DNA from: Desulfobacterales bacterium
GTDB taxonomy: Bacteria > Desulfobacterota > DSM-4660 > Desulfatiglandales > Desulfatiglandaceae
Direction: 5' to 3'
Length of the DNA stretch: 5,734 nucleotides
Assembly: GCA_022013615.1 (NCBI GenBank)
Contig: JAKLQB010000750.1
Coordinates: forward strand, 1-5,734
Numbering within the stretch: position 1 is the stretch's first letter; the number at the start of each line of letters is the position of its first letter. Shown in pieces: positions 1-5,734 of this stretch. The notes under the pieces were generated by a model, which saw only the letters and a program-made list of their open reading frames with translations, was not told the DNA's origin and searched no databases. Made by a program: the position numbers and the translations under genes.

Positions 1-16
1 GTCAGAGAATGAGACA

Positions 17-38
17 GCCCCTTAGGGGCCATGTTTTT
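17..38 (+). terminator. Weak terminator-like hairpin
   Basis: GCCCC (17-21) pairs with GGGGC (25-29) around a TTA loop, and TTTTT follows at 34-38. The stem is only five pairs and the T-run is offset by four bases, so it could end a gene to the left of the window or be just a small palindrome. Confidence 0.25.
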
Positions 39-130
39 GCCAAAGATTTAACTGTTTATGCCCCTATTCTTTTTTTGTCAAGGTTTTTGACCAGATTTTC
101 TAAAAAAATATACAACAGCAATTGAACTTA

Positions 131-143
131 GGGGCTTCGCCCC
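131..143. repeat. Short GC-rich hairpin sharing sequence with the one at 17-29
   Basis: GGGGC (131-135), loop TTC, GCCCC (139-143). The nine bases CTTAGGGGC at 127-135 also occur at 21-29. CAATT (119-123) and AATTG (144-148) could extend the stem across a 7-nt bulge. No T-run follows on the + strand, so a terminator role is not supported. Confidence 0.4.
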
Positions 144-358
144 AATTGGAATGATGGCCCGCCCTGGTGCGACTTAATTGGTGTAGAATATTGTTGGCCG
201 CATTTTCAAATTAAGCCATTGTAATACGAAAACGATGAGTAAACGGTCTGGGCCAGGGGTTTTGGGGGATTGACGTAACGGGTTATTGGGAAAATCAAGC
301 CGACAAACCATAAGAGAAATGAGAAATTCGGATCTAATCCATTCGGTAGAAGGCGAAT

Positions 359-396
359 TTCCATCATTCCATCATTCCACTTTTCCATTATTCCAT
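359..396. repeat. 8-bp tandem repeat, unit TTCCATCA
   Basis: About 4.75 units: two exact copies of TTCCATCA (359-374), then TTCCACTT, TTCCATTA and a partial TTCCAT (391-396). TTTTCCATTATTCCA (381-395) recurs with one mismatch at 5447-5461 beyond the operon. Function unknown. Confidence 0.7.
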
Positions 397-473
397 GTGC
401 GAGTCAAAAACTCACGCTTCGAATACTCGTTTATTCTCAATAAGTTATAGAAATTCCGGGACGTTTAGTTATG

Positions 474-497
474 GCTTTGAAAAAAGCTTTGAAAAAA
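474..497. repeat. 12-bp tandem duplication GCTTTGAAAAAA
   Basis: Two exact head-to-tail copies (474-485 and 486-497), with extra A residues after the second. The second copy supplies the -35 box of the candidate sigma-70 promoter, so the duplication may have created or shifted that box. Confidence 0.75.
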
Positions 498-518
498 AAT
501 GTTTCTTTCTGCTATACT
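489..518 (+). promoter_or_regulatory. Candidate sigma-70 promoter for fdhAB
   Basis: A -35 box TTGAAA (489-494) and a -10 box TATACT (513-518) each match consensus at five of six positions, with an 18-nt spacer. Transcription would start near 525, giving a leader of about 60 nt before the fdhA ATG. The -35 box lies in the second copy of a 12-bp tandem repeat, GCTTTGAAAAAA (474-485 and 486-497), which makes the upstream DNA A-rich. This is the best promoter-like match seen in the leader; activity is inferred. Confidence 0.5.
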
Positions 519-528
519 CGACGGCGCT

Positions 529-544
529 TGGGAATTTATTCGCT
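529..544 (+). promoter_or_regulatory. Weak candidate sigma-54 promoter for fdhAB
   Basis: TGGGAA-TTTAT-TCGCT keeps the invariant GG (530-531) and GC (542-543) with exactly 10 nt between them, as in the -24/-12 consensus TGGCAC-N5-TTGCW, but departs from it at three other positions. A start would fall near 555, about 29 nt before the ATG. E. coli fdhF is sigma-54 dependent, which makes the match worth recording. No activator-binding site was recognised upstream, and a GG-N10-GC match can easily arise by chance. Confidence 0.22.
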
Positions 545-573
545 ATCGCTTACTTTTGCAGGTTATAAAAATC

Positions 574-578
574 AGGAG
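574..578 (+). promoter_or_regulatory. Ribosome-binding site of fdhA
   Basis: AGGAG with 5 nt before ATG 584. It fixes the fdhA start, since no other in-frame start nearby has a comparable site and the [2Fe-2S] domain begins right after it. Confidence 0.8.
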
Positions 579-583
579 TTAAA

Positions 584-3352
584 ATGGGTTCTGAAAGCGT
601 AATTGTCATAGATGGTCAAGAGTTCTTTTTTTCACCGGGTGAAACGATTCTTCAGGTGGCACAACGAAACGGTTTCGATATTCCCACCCTCTGCTATTTG
701 AAAGGGGCCTCACCCACAGGTGCCTGCAGGATTTGTGTGGTCGAAGTGGAAGGCTCCCAAAACCTTGTGGCATCGTGTGCAACGCCTGCGGCACCTGGAA
801 TGGTGGTCAGGACTGAAACCCCACGGGTTATCAATTCACGGCGCACGAATCTCGAGGTGCTGCTGGCTTCCGGTCAGCATAACTGCCTGGTTCAAGACCT
901 AAACATGGATTCCTGGACCGACTTCCAGTTGAAGTCCATGGCGGCAAAAGGACATGAGGACCTTTGTCCTGCTTATGGGGAGTGCCGCCTGCAGGATCTG
1001 GCCGTCCGGTATCAGGTCAAGACAAGTCATTTTACACCTGCTGAGGTCAGCTATCCCATTGAGGACGTAAACCCTTTTATTGTGCGCGATTTTTCCAGGT
1101 GTATCCTTTGCGGCCGCTGTGTTCAGGCGTGCAATGAAGTCCAGGTAAATAACGCCATCAGCTTCAATTACAGGGGCAGTAAATCCAAGATTGTAACTGA
1201 GGGAGACCGCCCCTTGAAGGATTCGATTTGCGTTTTTTGCGGGGAATGTGTTCAGGCCTGTCCGGTGGGGGCCCTCATTACAAAAGAGGACCTTCTCCTG
1301 GAGCGTTCCTCGAACGAAGCAAGAAAGATTCGAACCACCTGTTCTTACTGCGGTGTCGGATGCCAGCTCTATCTCCATGTAAGAAATAATAAAGTGGTCA
1401 AGGTGACCGGTGTGGAGGATGTGGGTCCGAATTTTGGAAGTCTATGTGTGAAGGGACGGTTTGGATACGATTTCATTAGTGATACGGAACGACTCAAGAC
1501 TCCACTGATTAAGGAGAACGGAAAATTTAAGGAGGCGTCATGGGATGAGGCGCTCAATCTTATTGCGGAAAAACTGACCCGAATCAAAAAGGAATCGGGA
1601 TCAGATTCCATTATGGTATTGAGCAGTGCCCGCATTACCAATGAAGAAAACTATCTGGCCCAGAAATTTACCAGGGCCGTGATCGGGACCAACAACATAG
1701 ACCACTGTGCCCGGCTCTGACACTCCTCGACCGTGGCCGGTCTGGCCGCAGCCTTCGGAAGTGGCGCCATGACAAACCCCATGGAGGATATCGAAAAAGC
1801 CGACGTAATACTGATTACAGGGTCAAACACAACTGAGAACCATCCAGTGCTCTCCTCCTTTGTAAAGCGGGCTGTAGTTTACAAGGGAGCAAAGCTGATC
1901 GTGATCGATCCCCGAAAGATCCCCATCACGCGCTTTGCTGATATCTGGCTGAGGCCTAACCTTGGAACAGATGTGGCCTATATTAACGGGATGATGCGCG
2001 TTATCATCAAAGAAAACCTTTATGATGATGATTACGTCACATCCCGCACTGTGGGACTGGATGACTTGAAAAAGACCGTCGAGAAGTACACCCCTGAATA
2101 TGTGGAAGAAATCACAGGAATCCACAGGGATAAGCTTATTGAGGCGGCCCGTCTTTATGCGCAGGCACCTGCAGCGTCGATCCTTTATGCCATGGGCATC
2201 ACCCAGCACACCACAGGCACTGATAACGTAAAATCTCTCGCCAATTTGGCAATGCTATGCGGGAACGTAGGCATAGAGGGTGGCGGGGTTAATCCGCTTC
2301 GAGGTCAAAACAATGTCCAGGGCGCCTGCGACATGGGTGCCCTGCCTAATGTGTACACAGGGTACCAGCCGGTGGTCGATCTTGCTATCCGTGACCGCAT
2401 GGAAAAGACCTGGGGCGTGGAAAATCTCCCCGAGAATCCCGGTATTACAGTAACCGAAATGATGGAAAAGGCCCATGAAGGAAAGATGAAGGTCCTGTAT
2501 ATCATTGGTGAGAACCCTATGATCTCAGATCCTGACTTAAACCATGCCAAGAAAAGCCTGGAAACCCTGGATTTCCTTGTGGTGCAGGATATATTCCTTA
2601 CGGAAACGGCCCAAATGGCAGATGTGGTGCTCCCTGCTTCGTCCTTTGCCGAGAAAGAGGGGACTTTTGTCAATACAGAAAGAAAGGTCCAGTTAATTCG
2701 CAAGGCAGTGGAACCCCCTGGGGATGCAAAGGAAGACTGGAAGATTATTGCCGACCTGTCAGGCCGAATGGGATACCCGATGAATTACGGGAGCGCAAAG
2801 GATATCATGGAGGAGATCGCCGGAGTCACCCCATCTTACTGCGGGATAAATTACGGCCGCCTGAAAAGTGACGGTATACACTGGCCCTGTCCTGCAACAG
2901 ATCATCCTGGCACCCCCTGTCTCCATGTGGACCAGTTTACATGCGGCCTGGGGGTCTTTCATGCCATAGATTTTATACCTCCGGCAGAATTACCGGACGA
3001 GGAATATCCGCTGTATCTAACCACTGGCCGTGTCCTTTACCAGTTCCACACAGGCACTATGACCATGAAATCAGACGGTCTGAATGAGCTTGCGCCTGAG
3101 AGCTTTGTAGAAATATCAGCACAGGACGCAAAGGCGTATAGCATAGAGGATGGAGATCCATTGAAAATCTCATCCAGAAGAGGTGAGATTGAGGCAAAAG
3201 CCAGGTTATCTGAAAAAGCAGTAGAAGGCACGATCTTTATCCCCTTTCATTATGCTAATGCCGCTGCTAACAAACTGACCAATACGGCCCTTGATCCGAC
3301 GGCCAAGATCCCTGAGTTTAAGGTGTGTGCCGTACGCATTGAAAAGGTTTAG
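584..3352 (+). CDS. fdhA: Selenocysteine-containing formate dehydrogenase, catalytic (alpha) subunit
   Basis: Interconverts formate and CO2 at a Mo- or W-bis-MGD centre. It is 922 residues when TGA 1718-1720 is read as Sec379. Visible domains: NuoG-like [2Fe-2S] domain, residues 1-80, Cys37/48/51/65 (C-x10-C-x2-C-x13-C); NuoG-like His-Cys region, His99, Cys101, Cys128, Cys134; two ferredoxin-type [4Fe-4S] motifs, Cys173/176/179/183 and Cys216/219/222/226; molybdopterin-enzyme [4Fe-4S] motif, Cys253/256/260/288, followed by Lys290; oxidoreductase body with DHCARL-Sec-H around 373-380 and Arg573 in PLRGQNNVQGACDMG, matching active-site Sec, His and Arg of E. coli FdhF; C-terminal pterin-binding domain, about 805-915, starting YPLYLTTGR. 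The ATG follows AGGAG (574-578) by 5 nt. No Tat signal or membrane segment is seen, so it is probably cytoplasmic. fdhB follows closely. Reading the TGA as a stop would leave a 378-residue fragment without the active site. Metal choice (Mo or W) and preferred direction cannot be told from sequence. Confidence 0.95.
1718..1720 (+). other. In-frame TGA recoded as selenocysteine (Sec379 of FdhA)
   Basis: The reading frame continues without a break on both sides of this TGA. The flanking residues, DHCARL before and HSSTVAGL after, match the active-site segment of selenocysteine formate dehydrogenases (CARV-Sec-HGPSVAGL in E. coli FdhF). The next residue is the conserved active-site His. A recoding hairpin sits immediately downstream. 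An automatic caller would split the gene here and restart at GTG 1733, which is not a true start: it has no ribosome-binding site and lies in the 5' arm of the hairpin. Confidence 0.95.
1721..1763 (+). promoter_or_regulatory. Bacterial SECIS element (SelB-binding mRNA hairpin)
   Basis: The upper stem pairs GTGGCC (1733-1738) with GGCCGC (1744-1749), six pairs including one G-U, and closes on the loop GGTCT (1739-1743). The loop starts 18 nt after the TGA. From memory of the sequence, the E. coli fdhF SECIS has the same GGUCU loop at the same spacing. A lower helix is possible between CACTCC (1721-1726) and GGA-GTG (1757-1763, A1760 bulged), separated from the upper stem by an unpaired internal loop. 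In the family, such hairpins bind SelB carrying Sec-tRNA and direct UGA decoding. The upper stem and loop are clear; the extent of the lower stem is inferred. Confidence 0.88.
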
Positions 3353-3365
3353 AAGCAAAAACAGA

Positions 3366-3370
3366 AAGGA
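3366..3370 (+). promoter_or_regulatory. Ribosome-binding site of fdhB (decides the start)
   Basis: AAGGA shares its last base with the ATG at 3370, so it cannot serve that codon, but it lies 5 nt before the in-frame ATG at 3376. The protein therefore most likely begins MENLVFS and not MNMENLVFS. Confidence 0.65.
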
Positions 3371-3375
3371 TGAAT

Positions 3376-5298
3376 ATGGAAAATCTTGTCTTCTCCACCT
3401 GGGGCAACTGGAAGGACAGCCCGGGGCCCGCACAAACGGACGATCTACCAGCCCAGTTCGGCCAGGAAAGATCCCTCAGGGCCTTTATGGGCTGGGACGG
3501 CATGTTTGTCCGGGATGCCTCTGTAAATATTGTCGATATGACCAGGGAATATGCCGCTCAGGCTGCAAATCAGTCCTGCGGGCATTGCTCGCCCTGCCGT
3601 GAATGCACATATCGCATGAACGAGATTCTTGACCGCATCTGCGAGGGTCAGGGTGCTGAGGGCGACCTGGACATGCTGGAATACATGGCTCGATATGTCA
3701 TGGACAGCTCGTACTGCGATATTGGGCTCACATCTCCGCGCCCGATTCTGGACGCAATTGAACACGGCAGGGCTGGTTTCTTGAGGGCTATCCAGGAAAA
3801 AAAGCCTATCCCCAGAGGAAATTATGTGGCCAAGGTTACTGCGCCCTGTACCAGCGCATGCCCTTCTCATCTGGATATTCCAGGCTACGTTGAAAAAATC
3901 CATTTAGGCCGCTGGGAGGAAGCCCTTGAAATCATCCGCAGAGACTGCTGCCTGCCTGGCACAATTGGACGTGTGTGCGTAAGGCCCTGTGAGTTCAACT
4001 GCCGGCGTGGGCTGATGGACGAACCCATCGCCATCAAGGCCCTTAAGCGATTTGCCGCCGACCAGGAGTTGACCCGGGGGGTTGAACCCTGTTTTTTGAC
4101 CACAGAGACAAAGGAAGACAAGGTGGCTATCATTGGGGCCGGACCGGCCGGGCTGGCCTGTGCTTACCACCTTGGACTTAAAGGTTACAAAACAACCATT
4201 TTCGAGGCCTTGCCTGAACCGGGCGGCATGGCCAAGACGGGCATCCCTGATTACCGTCTGCCGCCGGATATATTGAATTACGAGGTCTCGCTGGTAGAAA
4301 AGGTGGGAACTGAGATACGTTACGGCGTCAATGTAGGGAAGGACATTACCATTGAAGACCTGACAAAGGAAGGATACAAGGCCGTCTTTGTTGGCGTTGG
4401 CGCCCCGGAAGCGTCCGCGATGCGTTGTGAAGGAGAGGACGCAGGATATGAGCGATTCATGACCGGTGTCGACTTCCTGCGCGAAATTGCCTTTGGACGT
4501 CGGCCCATTGAAGGGAAGAAAATAGCCGTGATTGGCGGCGGAAACGTGGCCATGGATTGCGTGCGCTCTGCCCTGCGCATCGGCTTTGACGACGTTAACT
4601 TGATCTACCGGCGGACCGAGGCCGAGATGCCTGCCGATCCTGTGGAGATTGAGGAGGCCAAGGAAGAAGGAATCAAGTTTAACTTTTTGGTCCAGCCGAT
4701 TAAGATTTTAGCCGAGAACGGCAAGGTGTCCGGGCTGGAATGCCTTAAAATGGAGCTGGGCGAACCTGATGAGTCCGGCAGGCGAAGGCCCGTACCAATA
4801 GAAGGGAGCAATTTCGTAATCGAGTGCGACGCCATGGTGCCTGCCATCGGCCAGGTTGTAGTCGTGGACCGTGTAGTGCCCGAGGGGACGGAGCTAACCC
4901 GCTGGAAAACCCTGGTGGTGGACGAAATAACTTTTCAGTCATCACAGCCAAATGTTTTCGGCGGCGGAGACTGCATCACCGGGCCCGCCACCCTGATCGG
5001 AGCCCTGGCGGCGGGGAAAAATGCTGCCCGGTTCATCGTCCACTATCTTGAAACTGGCGAGTGCAAACCAGAGGATGCCGATTGGATGGAAAAAACGATC
5101 AGTGATGTGGGCGTCTACGATAAAGGAGAGACCATGCCCTTTGCCGGTCAGACCCGAAGACCTCGCCAGGCCGCCCTTGATCCTTCAGTCAGAATCAAGA
5201 GCTTTGAAGAGGTCGAATCGGGCTTTTCCCAGGCCGACGCCTTTAAGGAAGCATCCCGCTGCCTGCGCTGCTACCGGATTGGACTGGCCGCTGTTTAG
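3376..5298 (+). CDS. fdhB: Formate dehydrogenase beta subunit: NuoF-type 4Fe-4S domain fused to GltD/NfnB-like NAD(P)H oxidoreductase
   Basis: Likely passes electrons between the FdhA Fe-S chain and NAD(P). Numbered from ATG 3376 (640 residues). Residues 1-125 resemble the C-terminus of NuoF: CGHCSPCRE with Cys68/71/74 plus Cys114 bind one [4Fe-4S]; the FMN- and NADH-binding part of NuoF is absent. Residues about 150-235 are the GltD/dihydropyrimidine-dehydrogenase-type Fe-S domain, with Cys158, Cys162, Cys201, Cys205 and Cys209 (GRVCVRPCEFNCRRG). FAD motif GAGPAG is at 254-259. A second Rossmann motif, GGGNVAMD (387-394), and YRR (411-413) form the pyridine-nucleotide site; the arginines favour NADPH in GltD relatives, so NADP is suggested but not proven. 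GGGDC (529-533) belongs to the FAD fold, and a CLRC pair (629-632) lies at the C-terminus. An in-frame ATG at 3370 overlaps the Shine-Dalgarno AAGGA (3366-3370), which sits 5 nt before ATG 3376, so 3376 is preferred. The gene starts 23 nt after fdhA and is probably co-transcribed. No membrane segment is visible. Confidence 0.9.
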   Translation: MENLVFSTWGNWKDSPGPAQTDDLPAQFGQERSLRAFMGWDGMFVRDASVNIVDMTREYAAQAANQSCGHCSPCRECTYRMNEILDRICEGQGAEGDLDMLEYMARYVMDSSYCDIGLTSPRPILDAIEHGRAGFLRAIQEKKPIPRGNYVAKVTAPCTSACPSHLDIPGYVEKIHLGRWEEALEIIRRDCCLPGTIGRVCVRPCEFNCRRGLMDEPIAIKALKRFAADQELTRGVEPCFLTTETKEDKVAIIGAGPAGLACAYHLGLKGYKTTIFEALPEPGGMAKTGIPDYRLPPDILNYEVSLVEKVGTEIRYGVNVGKDITIEDLTKEGYKAVFVGVGAPEASAMRCEGEDAGYERFMTGVDFLREIAFGRRPIEGKKIAVIGGGNVAMDCVRSALRIGFDDVNLIYRRTEAEMPADPVEIEEAKEEGIKFNFLVQPIKILAENGKVSGLECLKMELGEPDESGRRRPVPIEGSNFVIECDAMVPAIGQVVVVDRVVPEGTELTRWKTLVVDEITFQSSQPNVFGGGDCITGPATLIGALAAGKNAARFIVHYLETGECKPEDADWMEKTISDVGVYDKGETMPFAGQTRRPRQAALDPSVRIKSFEEVESGFSQADAFKEASRCLRCYRIGLAAV

Positions 5299-5311
5299 GG
5301 CTCCTCCCTGG

Positions 5312-5334
5312 GGTCAGAGTCAATTGGCTCTGCC
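5312..5334 (+). terminator. Stem-loop after fdhB, possible transcript end
   Basis: GGTCAGAGTC (5312-5321) pairs with GGCTCTGCC (5326-5334) around an AATT loop, with T5314 bulged and one G-T pair. It starts 14 nt after the fdhB stop, where an operon terminator is expected. A-rich sequence follows rather than a T-run, so it is not a classical intrinsic terminator; it may instead mark an mRNA 3' end set by Rho or processing. Confidence 0.3.
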
Positions 5335-5364
5335 AGTAAAATAAAAAGGAGTGCCGGAGTAATT

Positions 5365-5483
5365 GAGTCCCGGTCTTCGGCCATTCCGCCCGTAGAGAGA
5401 GTGTCAAAAAATATCTGATGTGGCTCCCGAAGTTCTATCATCTGGTTTTTCCATTACTCCAGTACTCCGAAGACCGGAGACTC
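5365..5483. repeat. Inverted repeat with CCGGTCTTCGG arms
   Basis: The arm GAGTCCCGGTCTTCGG (5365-5380) is the reverse complement of 5467-5483, apart from one extra base (A5478). The core CCGGTCTTCGG (5370-5380) is exact against 5467-5477. The arms are separated by 86 bases with no evident gene. Short GGAGT/ACTCC words also recur around both arms, suggesting repeat-derived DNA. Confidence 0.6.
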
Positions 5484-5550
5484 CCCTTTTCGGAAAACAA
5501 AAGCCAGGTCCTTTGTGCCAGGATTCCTTACTTACTACCAATGAGGACTG

Positions 5551-5734
5551 TAAAGAGAGCATTTTCAGGTGACTTCTTTGAAAGGGGCGCTTAGCCTAAC
5601 AGAGATCGAAAATACCCTTCACCATCTAAACTGCCGGTGGAATTTTGAATTAATGATGACTTGGATTTTTTGAAATAATGTGGTAAATTAAAGATGACGG
5701 TTTCGTAAAAAGTCACCTGAAAATGCTCTCTTTA
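5551..5734. mobile_element. MITE-like element with 25-bp perfect terminal inverted repeats
   Basis: The 25 bases at 5551-5575 (starting TAAAGAGAGC, ending GGTGACTT) are the exact reverse complement of 5710-5734, and two of the next three positions also match. The 134 bases between the arms hold no credible coding frame. Both ends are TA, which would fit a TA target duplication of the IS630/Tc1-mariner type, but this cannot be separated from the repeat itself. The window stops exactly at the outer end, so the right flank cannot be examined. It might instead be part of a longer element or an intergenic repeat of another kind. Confidence 0.55.

Larger units (their letters stand above)
1..583. 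other. Intergenic region upstream of fdhA; no gene recognised
   Basis: AT-rich DNA with frequent stops in all frames and no recognisable protein. A 60-codon open frame on the minus strand (206-388) begins inside an 8-bp tandem repeat and has no known domain. The region holds two GGGGC/GCCCC hairpins (17-29, 131-143), a small GTCAA/TTGAC inverted repeat (77-81 with 87-91), the tandem repeat at 359-396, a hairpin at 397-417 (GAGT-CAAAA-ACTC core plus three outer pairs past a C-A mismatch), and the fdhA promoter and leader from about 471. No tRNA, riboswitch or end of an upstream gene could be identified. Confidence 0.6.
5299..5550. other. Intergenic region downstream of fdhB; no gene recognised
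   Basis: No plausible coding frame with a ribosome-binding site is seen on either strand. The stretch contains a stem-loop just after fdhB (5312-5334) and the two arms of a dispersed inverted repeat (5365-5380 and 5467-5483), and it ends at the inverted-repeat element starting at 5551. Confidence 0.6.

Noticed and set aside
206..388. Minus-strand 60-codon open frame
   Set aside because: It starts within the 8-bp tandem repeat, has no recognisable domain and looks like a chance frame in intergenic DNA.
471..602. Plus-strand 43-codon frame (MALKKALKK...) overlapping the fdhA start
   Set aside because: It has no clear Shine-Dalgarno, its start is made by the 12-bp tandem repeat, and the better promoter boxes lie inside it. 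A leader-peptide role cannot be supported.
899..1378. Minus-strand 159-codon open frame within fdhA
   Set aside because: It is antisense to the strongly conserved Fe-S region of fdhA and shows no family features.
1718..1720. Nonsense mutation or pseudogene in fdhA
   Set aside because: The TGA is exactly at the known Sec position, is followed by the conserved His and a SECIS hairpin, and the downstream frame is fully intact.
1733..3352. A separate gene starting at GTG 1733
   Set aside because: It has no ribosome-binding site, begins inside the SECIS stem and lacks the N-terminal half of the catalytic domain. The frame is continuous with 584-1720 through the Sec TGA.
3445..3903. Minus-strand 152-codon open frame within fdhB
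   Set aside because: It is antisense to the NuoF-like Cys motifs of fdhB, with no domain or ribosome-binding site of its own.
5551..5734. CRISPR array or intrinsic terminator
   Set aside because: There are only two copies, in inverted orientation and 134 bases apart, so there is no repeat-spacer periodicity and the loop is too long for a terminator.

Overview
The window holds one two-gene operon on the + strand, fdhA-fdhB, for a cytoplasmic, selenocysteine-containing, pyridine-nucleotide-linked formate dehydrogenase. Non-coding DNA lies on both sides (1-583 and 5299-5734). The key point is that the in-frame TGA at 1718-1720 is best read as selenocysteine and not as a stop. The stretches 584-1720 and 1733-3352 are therefore one 922-residue protein. 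Directly after the TGA is a bacterial SECIS-type hairpin whose GGTCT apical loop begins 18 nt past the codon.

Layout: 1-470 is AT-rich intergenic DNA with two short GGGGC/GCCCC hairpins and an 8-bp tandem repeat. 471-583 is the fdhA leader region, with a good sigma-70-like promoter, a weaker sigma-54-like match and a clear ribosome-binding site. 584-3352 is fdhA, the catalytic subunit: a NuoG-like iron-sulfur N-terminus joined to a molybdopterin/tungstopterin oxidoreductase domain with Sec379. 3376-5298 is fdhB, the electron-transfer subunit: the C-terminal [4Fe-4S] domain of NuoF fused to a GltD/NfnB-like iron-sulfur flavoprotein. 5299-5550 has no gene but has stem-loops and a dispersed inverted repeat. 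5551-5734 is a 184-bp element with 25-bp perfect terminal inverted repeats that begins and ends with TA, most simply a MITE-like non-autonomous element.

How the genes work together (inference from family knowledge): FdhA interconverts formate and CO2 at a Mo/W-bis-MGD-Sec centre and passes electrons along its chain of Fe-S clusters. FdhB takes them through its own Fe-S clusters to FAD and NAD(P). No Tat signal or membrane segment is visible, so the enzyme is probably soluble. It resembles the FdhA/FdhB type of the acetogen Moorella, where CO2 reduction feeds the Wood-Ljungdahl pathway; it could equally run as a formate oxidase.

The host is probably a strict anaerobe with selenocysteine machinery (selA/B/C/D elsewhere in its genome), Mo- or W-bis-MGD synthesis and acetogenic, sulfate-reducing or syntrophic metabolism. 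The protein style and the repeat-rich intergenic DNA suggest Desulfobacterota, but that placement is inference only. The enzyme type itself is known. The less ordinary points are the recoded TGA, the modified Cys-ligand region in FdhA, the domain fusion in FdhB and the downstream repeat element.
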